A program made the translations under genes and the position numbers. 64,000 nt of DNA, taken from Hymenobacter sp. DG25B. Its GTDB lineage: Bacteria > Bacteroidota > Bacteroidia > Cytophagales > Hymenobacteraceae. The DNA lies in the NCBI RefSeq assembly GCF_000801315.1, contig NZ_CP010054.1, positions 3,596,001-3,660,000 on the forward strand, read 5' to 3'. The notes beneath the pieces are model-generated. The model was not told where the DNA came from. It did not search any database and worked only from the letters and a program-made list of their open reading frames with translations. Numbering within the stretch: the stretch's first letter is position 1; every line of letters begins with the position of its first letter. This document shows positions 9,768-18,785 of this stretch, piece by piece.

Positions 9768-10757
9768 CTATTCCTCGTCGAGCTTATACTTGCCCAGATC
9801 CATCCCGAAGGTCAGACCCTTTTCCTCTACGAGGTTTTCCAGCTCGGTCAGCGACTTCTTACCGAAGTTGCGGAACTTCATCATGTCTGCCATGTCCAGC
9901 TGCACCAGGTCGCCGAGGGTTTTGATATCGGCAGCCTTCAGGCAGTTGTAAGCACGCACCGACAGATCCATATCAGCCAGTGGGGTCTTCAGAACCTTGC
10001 GCATGTGCAGGGTCTCTTCGTCCACGGTTTCCTCTTCTTCTGCCTTAGCCGTTTCGAAGGTCATGGTGCTGTCCGAGAACAGCATGAAGTGTTGAATCAG
10101 AATGTTGGCAGCACCTTTCAGCGCTTCCTCCGGGTGAATGGAGCCATCCGTCTGAATCTCGATGAGCAGCTTCTCGTAGTCAGTTTTTTGCTCAACACGG
10201 GTGTTCTCAATGCTATACTTCACGTTCTTAATAGGCGTGAAAATGGCATCAATAGCAATCTGACCGAAAACCTGGTCGGCTGGCTTGTTTTCCTCTGCAG
10301 GAACGTAGCCGCGGCCTTTCTGAATCGTGAACTCAAACTCCAGCTCTTTGCTGGGGTCTACGTTGCAGATAACCAGTTCCGGGTTCAGCACCTGGAAGCC
10401 CGTGGTGAAGTTGTTGATTTCGCCGGCTTTGAAAACTTCATTGCCTTTGAAACGAACTGTGATTTTATCCTCGATAGCATCACTCACCTTCTTGAAGCGT
10501 ACCTGCTTCAGGTTGAGAATGATTTCGGACATGTCCTCAATCACGCCCTCGATGGTCATGAACTCGTGCAGTACGCTGGAAGTGCGAACCGACGTGATGG
10601 CATAGCCCTCCAGCGACGACAGCAGGATGCGGCGCAGAGCGTTGCCGATCGTGACGCCGTAGCCTTTCTCCAGCGGTTTGAATTCAAACGTTCCGTAGAA
10701 GTCGTCGGACTTTTCCATCACGACTTTCTCCGGCATTTGAAAAGCTAAGATTGACAT
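9768..10757 (-). CDS. rpoA: DNA-directed RNA polymerase alpha subunit
   Basis: Alpha dimerises to start RNA polymerase assembly and contacts upstream promoter DNA and activators. Start at [12 protein letters not shown] gives 329 residues, the normal size; an in-frame ATG far upstream would run back into rpsD and is rejected. The N-terminal domain shows [20 protein letters not shown], the assembly region; the C-terminal domain (about 245-329) shows [13 protein letters not shown] and [13 protein letters not shown], the helix-hairpin-helix DNA-binding part. It is the last gene of the rpsM-rpsK-rpsD-rpoA run and is followed by a strong terminator. Confidence 0.98.
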   Translation of the reverse strand: MSILAFQMPEKVVMEKSDDFYGTFEFKPLEKGYGVTIGNALRRILLSSLEGYAITSVRTSSVLHEFMTIEGVIEDMSEIILNLKQVRFKKVSDAIEDKITVRFKGNEVFKAGEINNFTTGFQVLNPELVICNVDPSKELEFEFTIQKGRGYVPAEENKPADQVFGQIAIDAIFTPIKNVKYSIENTRVEQKTDYEKLLIEIQTDGSIHPEEALKGAANILIQHFMLFSDSTMTFETAKAEEEETVDEETLHMRKVLKTPLADMDLSVRAYNCLKAADIKTLGDLVQLDMADMMKFRNFGKKSLTELENLVEEKGLTFGMDLGKYKLDEE

Positions 10758-10798
10758 AAATGGGGCTTTAAATTTACAACAAGGAATAAATCGAAGAA

Positions 10799-10823
10799 AG
10801 GGCCCGGCCGTAGCCGGGTCCCG
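10799..10823 (-). promoter_or_regulatory. G+C-rich hairpin between rpsD and rpoA
   Basis: GGGCCCGGCC and GGCCGGGTCCC-type arms face each other around a 4-base loop just past the rpsD stop codon. No T-run follows on the minus strand, so it may be an attenuator or an mRNA-stabilising hairpin instead of a full terminator. Confidence 0.5.
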
Positions 10824-10825
10824 GA

Positions 10826-11431
10826 TTACTTCGAGTAAAGCTCGACGATGAGCTGCTCCGTGATTTTCTCCGGAATCAGTTCGCGCGAGGGGGCATTCAG
10901 GAATTTGCCCACCATTTCCTTGCCGTCCCACTCCAGCCAGGAGAACTGACGAGCGTTACGCACACTCAGGCTGGTTGTGATGGCTTCCAACGACTTCGAC
11001 TTCTCACGCACACCCACCACGTCGCCCGCACGGAGCTTATAGGAAGCGATGTTAACAACTTCACCATTTACGGTGATATGCTTGTGCAGAACCAGCTGAC
11101 GGGCAGCACGGCGCGTAGGGGCTACACCCAAACGATACACCGTGTTGTCGAGGCGCGACTCCAGCAAAGCCAACAGGTTGTTACCTGTGATGCCGGGCAG
11201 AGCAGCTGCCTTGTGGAAAAGGTTTTCAAACTGCTTTTCCAGTACACCGTACATGTACTTCACTTTCTGCTTCTCCATCAGCTGTACAGCATATTCTGAC
11301 TGCTTCTTACGGCGGCCACGACCATGCTGGCCGGGAGGATAATTCTTTTTGTTGAGCGCCTTGCTTGGGCCGAAGATCGGCTCTGCGAAGCGACGAGCAA
11401 TCTTGGTTTTAGGACCGGTATAACGTGCCAT
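10826..11431 (-). CDS. rpsD: 30S ribosomal protein S4
   Basis: S4 nucleates assembly of the 30S body and, in several bacteria, represses its own operon. Start at [21 protein letters not shown] gives 201 residues, as expected; the 35 extra codons upstream are not conserved. There is no zinc-binding Cys cluster near the N-terminus, so this is the zinc-free form. The S4 RNA-binding domain is seen around residues 90-155 ([32 protein letters not shown]). It lies between rpsK and rpoA with a 131-base leader that can fold. Confidence 0.98.
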   Translation of the reverse strand: MARYTGPKTKIARRFAEPIFGPSKALNKKNYPPGQHGRGRRKKQSEYAVQLMEKQKVKYMYGVLEKQFENLFHKAAALPGITGNNLLALLESRLDNTVYRLGVAPTRRAARQLVLHKHITVNGEVVNIASYKLRAGDVVGVREKSKSLEAITTSLSVRNARQFSWLEWDGKEMVGKFLNAPSRELIPEKITEQLIVELYSK

Positions 11432-11468
11432 TTCGGGGATGTTGAGTTTTGAAGGGGTTGAACCGCGC

Positions 11469-11527
11469 GTGTCGGGCTCCTCAGACGCGCCTTGCAGGGG
11501 TGAAAGGCAGCATCGGAAACCCGACAC
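11469..11527 (-). promoter_or_regulatory. Candidate structured leader of rpsD
   Basis: In the 131-base rpsK-rpsD gap, GTGTCGGG (11469-11476) can pair with CCCGACAC (11520-11527) to enclose a 43-base loop that holds further small complementary runs. S4 often autoregulates through a leader RNA, and a Bacteroidia S4 leader family has, as I recall, been described; I have not been able to match this sequence to it. Confidence 0.4.
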
Positions 11528-11562
11528 AGGAGGCAAGCCGCAAGGCTTACCAGTTCAATATA

Positions 11563-11955
11563 TCAGACGCGACGACGCTTGGGCGGACGGCAGCCGTTGT
11601 GGGGCAGCGGCGTTACGTCGCGGATGGTAGTTACCTCAATGCCCACGTTCTGGATGGTACGGATAGCCGACTCACGGCCGGAACCAGGACCTTTCACGAA
11701 CACTTCAGCCTTGCGCATGCCCAAATCATGAGCCACTTTGCCGGCATCCGTAGCTGCCATCTGAGCAGCATAAGGAGTGTTCTTCTTCGAACCGCGGAAG
11801 CCCATCTTACCAGCCGAAGCCCAGGAAATAACCTGGCCGTTCATATTGGTGATGGAAATGATGATGTTGTTGAAGGAGGCTTTGATGTGAACCTGACCTA
11901 CCTGCTCAACCTGGACAACGCGCTTCTTGGCTTTGTCTTTTCTTTTTTGTGCCAT
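11563..11955 (-). CDS. rpsK: 30S ribosomal protein S11
   Basis: S11 is a platform protein near the Shine-Dalgarno interaction site. The 130-residue protein has normal length and shows [41 protein letters not shown], and the C-terminal GNGxRPxKRRRV-type end ([13 protein letters not shown]). It lies between rpsM and rpsD. A hairpin of 8 bp (GACTCCGG with CCGGAGTC) sits in the 76-base gap upstream. Confidence 0.98.
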   Translation of the reverse strand: MAQKRKDKAKKRVVQVEQVGQVHIKASFNNIIISITNMNGQVISWASAGKMGFRGSKKNTPYAAQMAATDAGKVAHDLGMRKAEVFVKGPGSGRESAIRTIQNVGIEVTTIRDVTPLPHNGCRPPKRRRV

Positions 11956-11986
11956 TTGGTTATCGCAAAAAACTGCGGAAGGTGTT

Positions 11987-12016
11987 GACTCCGGTACCGT
12001 CCGCCGGCCCGGAGTC
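11987..12016 (-). promoter_or_regulatory. Hairpin between rpsM and rpsK
   Basis: GACTCCGG and CCGGAGTC are 8-base inverted arms around a G+C-rich loop in the short rpsM-rpsK gap. No T-run follows; a role in mRNA processing or attenuation is only a possibility. Confidence 0.4.
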
Positions 12017-12031
12017 GATTTCCGCTAAACC

Positions 12032-12409
12032 TTATTTAGTAGCCTTCTTTTTACCAGCAACAGTCTTGCGCTTGCCCTTGCGGGTACGCGAGTTGTTCTT
12101 GGTGCGCTGTCCGCGAACGGGCAAGCCTTTCCGGTGACGCAGACCACGGTAGCAACCGATGTCCATGAGACGCTTGATGTTCAACTGCACTTCTGAGCGC
12201 AGAACACCTTCCGTCTTGAACTCGGCAGCAATGATGCTACGGATTTCACCGGCTTCAGCTTCCGTCCAGTCTTTCACCTTCTTGCTCAGGTCGATACCGG
12301 CCTTCGTAAGAATTTGTTGAGCGGAGGCACGACCAATGCCGAAAATGTAGGTCAGCGCGATTTCGCCGCGCTTGTTGTCTGGGATGTCTACCCCTGCAAT
12401 ACGAGCCAT
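12032..12409 (-). CDS. rpsM: 30S ribosomal protein S13
   Basis: S13 forms bridges between the subunits at the head of the 30S particle. The 125-residue protein starts [26 protein letters not shown], the conserved N-terminus, and has [22 protein letters not shown] near the C-terminus, followed by a lysine-rich end. It follows rpmJ, as in most bacteria. Confidence 0.98.
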   Translation of the reverse strand: MARIAGVDIPDNKRGEIALTYIFGIGRASAQQILTKAGIDLSKKVKDWTEAEAGEIRSIIAAEFKTEGVLRSEVQLNIKRLMDIGCYRGLRHRKGLPVRGQRTKNNSRTRKGKRKTVAGKKKATK

Positions 12410-12437
12410 GTGCTTTTTTTAAAAAAGTCTGGTGCTG

Positions 12438-12554
12438 TTAACCCTGACGCTGCTTGTAGCGGGGGTTCTTTTTGTTGATAACGTAGAGTTTGCCTTTCCG
12501 GCGGATGATTTTGCAATCAACGCTACGCTTCTTGACGGACGCTTTAACTTTCAT
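12438..12554 (-). CDS. rpmJ: 50S ribosomal protein L36 (zinc-free type)
   Basis: This 38-residue gene is read from [16 protein letters not shown] to [12 protein letters not shown]. Size, sequence and position between infA and rpsM identify L36. The canonical zinc ribbon needs CxxC plus a distal Cys and His; here only one cysteine (residue 14) remains, so it is the zinc-independent form common in Bacteroidota. Confidence 0.95.
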   Translation of the reverse strand: MKVKASVKKRSVDCKIIRRKGKLYVINKKNPRYKQRQG

Positions 12555-12563
12555 GTCGTCGGG

Positions 12564-12782
12564 TTATTTGTAACGGTACACAATTCGGCCCTTCGACAGA
12601 TCGTAGGGCGACATTTCCAGCTTCACCTTATCTCCTGGCAGGATTTTGATGTAGTGCATTCGCATCTTGCCCGAAATGTGGGCAATCAGTTGGTGACCAT
12701 TTTCCAGTTCCACGCGGAACATGGCATTGGAAAGGGCTTCCAGAATCACTCCGTCCTGTTCAATGGAGGTTTGTTTGGCCAT
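12564..12782 (-). CDS. infA: Translation initiation factor IF-1
   Basis: IF-1 is an S1/OB-fold protein that occupies the 30S A site during initiation. The 72-residue protein starts [19 protein letters not shown] and shows the conserved segments [21 protein letters not shown] and [18 protein letters not shown], matching the family end to end. It lies directly between map and rpmJ, 4 bases from the map stop codon. Confidence 0.98.
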   Translation of the reverse strand: MAKQTSIEQDGVILEALSNAMFRVELENGHQLIAHISGKMRMHYIKILPGDKVKLEMSPYDLSKGRIVYRYK

Positions 12783-12786
12783 AAGG

Positions 12787-13557
12787 CTACTGTAAGGCTT
12801 TTTCTATGTATTCGAAGGAAGTCAGAATTTCTGCCTTGTCCTTTCTTACTACAATGGTATGTTCAAAATGCGCCGAGGGCTTATGGTCTTTGGTGCGGAT
12901 AGTCCAACCATCCTTTTCCTGAACCACCTGCTTAGTGCCGAGATTCACCATAGGCTCAATGGCAATTACCAGTCCCGTCTGCAGCTTTAACCCCGAACCA
13001 CGTTTACCGTAGTTGGGGACTTCAGGCCGCTCGTGGAGCTTCTTGCCAATACCATGACCGACCAGCTCGCGAACCACTCCATAACCCTGCTTCTCAACAT
13101 GGTTCTGAATGGCGTAGCTCACATCGCCCATCCGGTTGCCCGCCACTGCCTGTTCAATGCCCAGGTAAAGCGACTTTTTGGTTTCTTCCAGCAACTTCAG
13201 CACCTCCGGTGCCACCTCCCCGACTGGGTAGGTGTATGCGCTATCGGAATGATAGCCGTTTAACAGCACTCCGCAGTCAACCGAAATAACGTCCCCGCTT
13301 TTCAGCGTATAGTCGCCCGGAAAACCATGCACCACCACTGAGTTAGGTGATATGCAGAGGCTGTAAGGAAAATCGTTATAGCCTTTGAAAGAAGGTTGTC
13401 CGCCATGGTCCCGGATGAATTCCTCAGCCCGAGCATCAAGCTCGCGGGTGGTAATTCCTTCCTTTATCATGCCCGCAACTTCTCCGTGGGCCTGAGCCAG
13501 TACTTTCGCGCTGGCCCGGATAAGCTCAATTTCTTCTTCGGTCTTATAAAATATCAT
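12787..13557 (-). CDS. map: Type I methionine aminopeptidase
   Basis: Map removes the initiator methionine from new proteins. Start is put at [16 protein letters not shown], 8 bases after secY; an ATG 8 codons upstream overlaps secY and is less likely. The 256-residue protein shows all five metal ligands of the pita-bread fold: two aspartates in [19 protein letters not shown], histidine in [14 protein letters not shown], glutamate in AIEPMVNLG and glutamate in HFEHTIVV. There is no N-terminal zinc-finger extension. Position between secY and infA is the standard Bacteroidota arrangement. Confidence 0.97.
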   Translation of the reverse strand: MIFYKTEEEIELIRASAKVLAQAHGEVAGMIKEGITTRELDARAEEFIRDHGGQPSFKGYNDFPYSLCISPNSVVVHGFPGDYTLKSGDVISVDCGVLLNGYHSDSAYTYPVGEVAPEVLKLLEETKKSLYLGIEQAVAGNRMGDVSYAIQNHVEKQGYGVVRELVGHGIGKKLHERPEVPNYGKRGSGLKLQTGLVIAIEPMVNLGTKQVVQEKDGWTIRTKDHKPSAHFEHTIVVRKDKAEILTSFEYIEKALQ

Positions 13558-13564
13558 GACCGAA

Positions 13565-14887
13565 TTAGGAAGCCATGGCAATGTCCTGCGTACGCCCGCG
13601 AACTTTGCCCGATTTCATCATGCCATCGTAGTGGCGCATCAACAGGTAGCTCTCCACCTGATTTAGCGTATCCAATACTACCCCTACCATAATGATCAGG
13701 GAAGTACCACCGTAGAAAGCCGAGAAGGGACGAGTTACGCCAAGTAGCAAAGCGAAGGCCGGGAAAATGGCAATCAAAGCCAGAGCCAAAGCACCGGGCA
13801 GCGTGATACGCGTCAGAATCTCATCAATGTGCTCGGAGGTATCATTACCAGGTTTTACACCGGGAACAAAACCGCCGCTACGCTTCAGATCATCCGCAAT
13901 CTGATTAGGGTTTACACTGATGGCCGTATAGAAATACGTGAACAACAGAATCAACACTCCAAACACCAGATTGTACTGCCAGGAAGTATAGTCCGAGAAT
14001 TTCACTCCGATATAGCTGGCCATGTCACTATCATTCTGCCATACCGAGGCCACAATAGCCGGCACGAACATCAATGACTGCGCAAAGATGATGGGCATAA
14101 CGCCGGCTGCATTCACCTTCATGGGAATGAACTGACGCTGTGCATTCAACTGGGTAGTGCCACCGATTTGCTTGGCATACTGCACCGGAATCCGGCGTAC
14201 AGCCTGCGTGAGCACAATCACCAGCATTACTACAAAGAACAGAACAACCAGCTCCAGCAGGAAAATAAGGGCGCCGTTGATGCCTTTAGCAGCAGCTTCA
14301 CCGATAATAGCTCCTGGGAAGCGCGATACAATCCCGATCATAATGATCATGGAAATACCATTGCCTATTCCCTTATCCGTGATTTTCTCACCCAGCCACA
14401 TGCAGAAGAGCGTGCCGGCTGTGATGATAATCATCGTGGATACCGTAAACAGTACCCCCGGATTCATAATTGCTTCAGCGTTAATGGTGGCGATGAAGCC
14501 AACCGATTGAGCTAACACAATTGGAATAGTAAGGATACGCGTATACTGGTTGATTTTCTTACGGCCTGATTCACCCTCTTTCTGGAGCTTCTGGAAGTAA
14601 GGCACGGCAATCGTGAGCAGCTGCAACACGATGGAAGCCGAGATATACGGCATGATGCCCAGGGCGAAGATCGAAGCGTGGCTAAAAGCACCGCCGAGCA
14701 ACGTATCCAGAATACCGAACAGTCCTTGTGCGCCTTGCTTCAACCGGTTTGGATCTACACCGGGCAGCACCACGTAAGAACCCAGCCGATAGATGGCAAT
14801 GAAAAAAAGCGTATTGAGAATCCGCGTACGCAGATCCTCAATAGCAAAGATGTTCTTAATCGTGGTGATGAACTTGTTCATTGCCAA
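13565..14887 (-). CDS. secY: Protein translocase subunit SecY
   Basis: SecY forms the protein-conducting channel in the inner membrane with SecE. The 440-residue protein has about ten hydrophobic segments. It begins (M)AMNKFITTIKNIFAIEDLRTRILNT; the second ATG (14881) would remove two residues. The plug-domain region (LGIMPYISASIVLQLL), the cytosolic loop QYAKQIGGTTQLNAQRQFIPMKVNAAGVMPIIFA and the ADDLKRSGGFVPGVKPG loop are all present. It sits between rplO and map, the usual place. Confidence 0.98.
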   Translation of the reverse strand: MAMNKFITTIKNIFAIEDLRTRILNTLFFIAIYRLGSYVVLPGVDPNRLKQGAQGLFGILDTLLGGAFSHASIFALGIMPYISASIVLQLLTIAVPYFQKLQKEGESGRKKINQYTRILTIPIVLAQSVGFIATINAEAIMNPGVLFTVSTMIIITAGTLFCMWLGEKITDKGIGNGISMIIMIGIVSRFPGAIIGEAAAKGINGALIFLLELVVLFFVVMLVIVLTQAVRRIPVQYAKQIGGTTQLNAQRQFIPMKVNAAGVMPIIFAQSLMFVPAIVASVWQNDSDMASYIGVKFSDYTSWQYNLVFGVLILLFTYFYTAISVNPNQIADDLKRSGGFVPGVKPGNDTSEHIDEILTRITLPGALALALIAIFPAFALLLGVTRPFSAFYGGTSLIIMVGVVLDTLNQVESYLLMRHYDGMMKSGKVRGRTQDIAMAS

Positions 14888-14893
14888 CTAGAC

Positions 14894-15340
14894 TTACAGA
14901 GTCACGGCTTTACCACCTGCTTTCTCAATGGCTTCAATAGCCGACTTCGAGAAGGCGTGGGCATGTACTTCCAGCGCTTTGGTGATTTCACCGCGGCCCA
15001 GGATTTTCACTTTGGCGTTTTTCGACACCAGACCAGCATTCACAAAGAATGCATTGTCCAGCGTAGTAGTAGCGCCATTTTCGGTCAAAGTAGCCAGTAC
15101 ATCAAGGTTGATGCCTTTGTACTCAACACGGTTGATGTTCTTGAAGCCGAACTTAGGGATCCGACGCTGCAGAGGCATCTGACCACCTTCGAAGCCTGAC
15201 TTTTTAGAGTAGCCCGAGCGGGATTTGGCACCTTTGTGACCGCGCGTTGAAGTGCCGCCACGGCCGGAACCCGTACCACGACCTACGCGCTTTTCATTGC
15301 GGGTAGCGCCTGCGGCGGGTTGGAGATTGCTGAGATTCAT
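14894..15340 (-). CDS. rplO: 50S ribosomal protein L15
   Basis: L15 organises 23S rRNA in the large subunit. The 148-residue protein starts [26 protein letters not shown] and has the glycine/arginine-rich N-terminal extension, the [18 protein letters not shown] segment and a C-terminal globular part, all characteristic. It is followed by secY after 6 bases. Confidence 0.98.
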   Translation of the reverse strand: MNLSNLQPAAGATRNEKRVGRGTGSGRGGTSTRGHKGAKSRSGYSKKSGFEGGQMPLQRRIPKFGFKNINRVEYKGINLDVLATLTENGATTTLDNAFFVNAGLVSKNAKVKILGRGEITKALEVHAHAFSKSAIEAIEKAGGKAVTL

Positions 15341-15353
15341 GGTCGGGATATTC

Positions 15354-15533
15354 CTAGAGTTCAGTTACTTCTAACAAGTGCTTCACGGCATTCACCATAC
15401 CAGCTACCTGAGGAGTGTTTTCTACTTCTTTGGTGCTGCCGATTTTGCCGAGGCCGAGAGCCTGCACCGTGCGCTTCTGCCGCTCGGGGCGGTCAATAAC
15501 GCTTTTCACGAGTTTGATATGGATCTGCGCCAT
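15354..15533 (-). CDS. rpmD: 50S ribosomal protein L30
   Basis: The start [22 protein letters not shown] gives 59 residues, normal for L30; an in-frame upstream ATG would overlap rpsE by about 50 bases. The small ferredoxin-like fold is seen from the pattern [20 protein letters not shown]. It lies 4 bases after rpsE and before rplO. Confidence 0.97.
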   Translation of the reverse strand: MAQIHIKLVKSVIDRPERQKRTVQALGLGKIGSTKEVENTPQVAGMVNAVKHLLEVTEL

Positions 15534-15537
15534 CTGC

Positions 15538-16146
15538 TTAGCCGTTAAAAACTTTAGAGAGGCTGATACCACGTGCCTGAGCAATTTGCAGCGGGTCGCG
15601 CATTTTCAGCAAGGCGTCGAAAGTAGCTTTCACTACGTTGTGGGGGTTCGAGGAGCCTTTCGACTTAGCCAGTACGTCTTTGATACCAGCGCTTTCAAAC
15701 ACGGCACGCATGGCACCACCGGCAATTACACCCGTACCAGCTGCAGCTGGCTGAACCAGCACATAACCACCGGAGTATTTACCTTCCATCACGTGAGGAA
15801 CAGTGTGCTTGTACAGCGGCACTTTCACCAGGTTCTTCTTTGCGTCGTCAATGCCTTTGGCAATGGCGTCGGTTACTTCGTTGGCTTTGCCGAGGCCGAA
15901 ACCTACGGTGCCGTTGCCGTCACCTACTACCACAATGGCCGAGAAGCTAAAGCGACGACCACCTTTTACTACTTTGGCTACGCGGTTGATAGCAACCACT
16001 TTTTCTTTCAGGTCGGAATCGCCAGTGCGCGACTGCTCCGCGTTACGGTCGTTGCCGCGACGGTCATTGCCACCACCACGACGGTCATTGCCACCGCCAC
16101 GGTTATCGCCGCTACCACCACGAGGGCCGTTGTTAAATTCTGCCAT
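15538..16146 (-). CDS. rpsE: 30S ribosomal protein S5 with Gly/Arg/Asn-rich N-terminal tail
   Basis: S5 helps in decoding accuracy and mRNA helicase activity at the 30S entry. The core (about residues 45-202) is intact: [47 protein letters not shown]. The first 40 residues form a low-complexity tail with GGGNDRRG repeats, absent from E. coli S5, which starts shortly before the core. Such a tail should be disordered and basic. The gene is between rplR and rpmD. Confidence 0.97.
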   Translation of the reverse strand: MAEFNNGPRGGSGDNRGGGNDRRGGGNDRRGNDRNAEQSRTGDSDLKEKVVAINRVAKVVKGGRRFSFSAIVVVGDGNGTVGFGLGKANEVTDAIAKGIDDAKKNLVKVPLYKHTVPHVMEGKYSGGYVLVQPAAAGTGVIAGGAMRAVFESAGIKDVLAKSKGSSNPHNVVKATFDALLKMRDPLQIAQARGISLSKVFNG

Positions 16147-16152
16147 GATGAT

Positions 16153-16503
16153 TTAGAAATTGAGGCCGCCTTCGCGGGCTCCTTCTGCCAATGATTTTAC
16201 GCGGCCGTGGTAGAGATAACCGGAACGGTCAAATACCACTTTCGAAATTCCTTTTCCTGTAGCACGGGCGGCAAGTTCTTTGCCGACTGCGGCAGCGAGG
16301 GCGACTCCGTTGCCCCCTTCCACCGAAACGTGCTTCGAGGAAGCAGACGCCAGCGTGTTCCCTGTGGTGTCGTCAATAATCTGGGCATAAATACCCGTAT
16401 TGCTGCGAAACACCGACAGACGCGGGCGCTCGGACGTGCCAGCCACCTTAGTGCGGATGATGCGCTGGATCCGTTTTCTTCTAGTTGCTTTATCGAAAGC
16501 CAT
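16153..16503 (-). CDS. rplR: 50S ribosomal protein L18
   Basis: L18 binds 5S rRNA in the central protuberance. The 116-residue protein shows [38 protein letters not shown], the RNA-binding region, and ends [17 protein letters not shown], the family's C-terminal consensus. It is 6 bases before rpsE and 9 bases after rplF. Confidence 0.98.
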   Translation of the reverse strand: MAFDKATRRKRIQRIIRTKVAGTSERPRLSVFRSNTGIYAQIIDDTTGNTLASASSKHVSVEGGNGVALAAAVGKELAARATGKGISKVVFDRSGYLYHGRVKSLAEGAREGGLNF

Positions 16504-16512
16504 GGTGTGATG

Positions 16513-17067
16513 TTATTTCGAAGCTGTTTTACCAGCCTTACGACGAATTTGCTCACCCACGAAGCGCACGCCTTTGCCTTTGTAGGGCTCAACTTTGCGC
16601 AACGAGCGAATCTTTGCGGCCACCTGGCCCAGCAGTTGCTTATCAATGCTGGTTAGGGTAACGATAGGGTTTTTACCTTTCTCGGTGAGGGCAGTTGCAG
16701 TAACTTCTTTAGGCAGCGCCAGGAAGATGTTGTGCGAATAACCCAGTGACAGCTCCAGGGTAGTACCAGCCATAGTGGCCTTGTAACCTACACCTACCAG
16801 CTCCAGCTTCACTTCCAGGCCCTGACCAACACCGCTAACGGCATTGTTCAGCAGTGAACGGTACAGACCGTGCATTGCTTTGTGGCGTTTCTGTTCAGTT
16901 GGGCGGGTCACTACCAGCTGGCCGTCTTCGGTAGCTACGGTAATGTCGCGGTCAACCGGAACGATGAGGGTACCTTTCGGGCCCTTCACGGTAACCGTGT
17001 TTTCGTTGCTCACTTCAATCTGCACGTTGTCGGGCAGGCTGATGGGCAGTTTACCAATGCGTGACAT
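16513..17067 (-). CDS. rplF: 50S ribosomal protein L6
   Basis: L6 sits near the GTPase-associated centre. The 184-residue protein starts MSRIGKLPISLPDNVQIEV and ends with the conserved EPYKGKGVRFVGEQIRRKAGKTASK. Its two related domains are both complete. It lies between rpsH and rplR. Confidence 0.98.
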   Translation of the reverse strand: MSRIGKLPISLPDNVQIEVSNENTVTVKGPKGTLIVPVDRDITVATEDGQLVVTRPTEQKRHKAMHGLYRSLLNNAVSGVGQGLEVKLELVGVGYKATMAGTTLELSLGYSHNIFLALPKEVTATALTEKGKNPIVTLTSIDKQLLGQVAAKIRSLRKVEPYKGKGVRFVGEQIRRKAGKTASK

Positions 17068-17087
17068 AGTCTCGTTTTCCTTTCAGA

Positions 17088-17486
17088 TTAGTAGACGTAG
17101 CACAGCACTTCGCCGCCCACGTTCTCGGCTTTCGCCTCTTTTTCCGTCATCACACCTTTCGACGTCGACAGAATTGCAATACCCAGACCGCTGAGTACAC
17201 GCGGCAGGTTTTCTACGTGAGCGTACTTACGCAGACCAGGTGAGCTTACGCGCTCCAGCTTGGTAATAGCGGGCTGCTTGGTGGCAGGATTGTACTTCAG
17301 CGCAATCTTGATTGTGCCTTGTACTGCTGCATCATCAAAACGGTAGCTCTGAATGTACCCTTTGTGGTAGAGTACCTTCGTGATTTCCTTTTTGATCTTG
17401 CTGGCCGGAATCTCCACTACCCGGTGGTTTGCCTTGATGGCATTGCGAACCCGGGTCAGGTAGTCGGCAATTGGATCTGTATTCAT
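17088..17486 (-). CDS. rpsH: 30S ribosomal protein S8
   Basis: S8 binds the central domain of 16S rRNA and is the spc-operon repressor in E. coli. The 132-residue protein starts MNTDPIADYLTRVRNAIKANH and has the conserved C-terminal segment LPRVLSGLGIAILSTSKGVMTEKEA followed by GGEVLCYVY. The gene is separated from rpsN by 194 bases that hold a perfect 15-bp hairpin and a -7-like motif, so it may start a new transcript. Confidence 0.98.
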   Translation of the reverse strand: MNTDPIADYLTRVRNAIKANHRVVEIPASKIKKEITKVLYHKGYIQSYRFDDAAVQGTIKIALKYNPATKQPAITKLERVSSPGLRKYAHVENLPRVLSGLGIAILSTSKGVMTEKEAKAENVGGEVLCYVY

Positions 17487-17524
17487 TGGGATGTCGAAAT
17501 GAAGCGCCCTTTTTTAGGGAGCCG

Positions 17525-17532
17525 CAAAGATA
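17525..17532 (-). promoter_or_regulatory. Possible rpsH promoter (-7 TATCTTTG)
   Basis: The minus strand reads TATCTTTG, an exact TAnnTTTG -7 match, about 39 bases before the rpsH ATG. No TTG lies at the usual distance upstream because the space is taken by a hairpin arm. The missing -33 element keeps confidence low. Confidence 0.4.
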
Positions 17533-17533
17533 T

Positions 17534-17572
17534 GAAAATTTCGTCGCCACGGAAAGCGGCGACGAAATTTTC
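17534..17572 (-). terminator. Perfect hairpin between rpsN and rpsH
   Basis: GAAAATTTCGTCGCC (17534-17548) and its exact complement (17558-17572) form a 15-bp stem with a 9-base loop. The G+C-rich inner half and A/T-rich outer half give it terminator character in both directions, though there is no long T-run. It could end the rplC-rpsN transcript or be a protein-binding site. Confidence 0.6.
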
Positions 17573-17680
17573 GGTTAAGACTTCTTGACTCGGCTTTCGG
17601 GGCTCGGTCAATGGTTTCTCTCGGCAACCTGCCAAGTTAGAGGATGCGGTATAGAGGCTATACCGGCATCTTCTGGTAAT

Positions 17681-17950
17681 TTACCAGCTGGATTTCGTTA
17701 CGCCGGGGATTTTACCCGCCAAAGCCATTTCGCGGAAACGCACACGGCTAATGCCGAACTTGCGCATATAACCACGAGGGCGGCCGTCAATTTTGTCGCG
17801 GTTGTGCAGACGCACGGGCGAGGCATTGCGGGGCAGTTTGTCCAGGCCTTCGAAGTCGCCAGCGGCTTTCAGAGCCTTGCGCTTCTCAGCATAACGAGCT
17901 ACGGTAGCAATACGCTTCCGCTCCCGTGCTTTCATCGATTCCTTAGCCAT
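17681..17950 (-). CDS. rpsN: 30S ribosomal protein S14 (zinc-free type)
   Basis: The 89-residue protein starts [28 protein letters not shown] and ends [30 protein letters not shown], typical of the long S14 form. No cysteine is present, so there is no zinc ribbon. It overlaps the end of rplE by 8 bases, which suggests translational coupling, and is followed by a spacer with a hairpin. Confidence 0.97.
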   Translation of the reverse strand: MAKESMKARERKRIATVARYAEKRKALKAAGDFEGLDKLPRNASPVRLHNRDKIDGRPRGYMRKFGISRVRFREMALAGKIPGVTKSSW

Positions 17951-18503
17951 TGTTTTGTTTCTTGGCGTTAGCGAACGGCATTCCGAAAGCTTTCAGCAGC
18001 TCGTAGCTCTGCTCATCGTTTTCGGCCGTCGTTACGAAGGTAATATCCATACCCGAAATCGACTTGATCTTATCGATCGAAATTTCTGGGAAGATGATTT
18101 GCTCCTTGATGCCCAGGGTGTAGTTACCGCGGCCATCGAAGCCTTTATCGTTGATGCCTTTGAAGTCACGCACGCGGGGCAGAGCCACCGTGAGCAGACG
18201 GTCCATGAATTCATACATCTGCTCGCCGCGCAGGGTAACGCGGGCGCCGATGGGCATGCCTTCACGGAGTTTGAAGTTCGACACCGAGCGCTTGGCAATG
18301 GTAGGAACGGCTTTCTGACCTGCAATGGTCGTCAGCTCATCCACGCCATTATCAACCAGTTTCTTATCGGCAACTGCTGCGCCGATACCGCGGTTGATGC
18401 AGATCTTGGTGATGCGTGGTACCTGCATGATGCTCTTGAACTGGAATTGTTCCTGGAGCGCGGGTACTACTTCTTTGAGATAAATGTCTTTGAGTCGAGC
18501 CAT
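17943..18503 (-). CDS. rplE: 50S ribosomal protein L5
   Basis: L5 binds 5S rRNA and contacts the P-site tRNA. The 186-residue protein starts [24 protein letters not shown] and has the conserved [39 protein letters not shown], and [10 protein letters not shown] segments. It is preceded by rplX and overlaps rpsN. Confidence 0.98.
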   Translation of the reverse strand: MARLKDIYLKEVVPALQEQFQFKSIMQVPRITKICINRGIGAAVADKKLVDNGVDELTTIAGQKAVPTIAKRSVSNFKLREGMPIGARVTLRGEQMYEFMDRLLTVALPRVRDFKGINDKGFDGRGNYTLGIKEQIIFPEISIDKIKSISGMDITFVTTAENDEQSYELLKAFGMPFANAKKQNNG

Positions 18504-18518
18504 TGTCGTCGTACCGGA

Positions 18519-18782
18519 TTAGGCGTTTTTCGAGTCAATTGCTTTCACGTTGCTCACGTGAATGCCAGCTTCGATCTTGGTGATGCCGCCCTGGGGGTTC
18601 TTCGCACTGGGTTTGTTGTGCTTGGTAACCAGGTTGAGGCCTTCCACGATAACACGTTGCGTCGAGCGGTTTACCGACTTAATTACGCCGGTTTTGCCTT
18701 TCTCGTCGCCGGCAATTACCTGTACGGTATCACCGGTTTTCACGTGTAGTTTCGCGGGCGCTGCTTTCGTTTTCGTTGCCAT
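18519..18782 (-). CDS. rplX: 50S ribosomal protein L24
   Basis: L24 starts early assembly of the large subunit. The protein has 87 residues with the KOW motif (HVKTGDTVQVIAGDEKGKTGVI) and the downstream segment LNLVTKHNKPS followed by GGITKIEAGIHVSNV. This is short; many L24 proteins are 100-115 residues with a C-terminal extension. No frameshift is evident, since the frame ends at a stop just before rplE. It lies between rplN and rplE. Confidence 0.96.
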   Translation of the reverse strand: MATKTKAAPAKLHVKTGDTVQVIAGDEKGKTGVIKSVNRSTQRVIVEGLNLVTKHNKPSAKNPQGGITKIEAGIHVSNVKAIDSKNA

Positions 18783-18785
18783 TGC

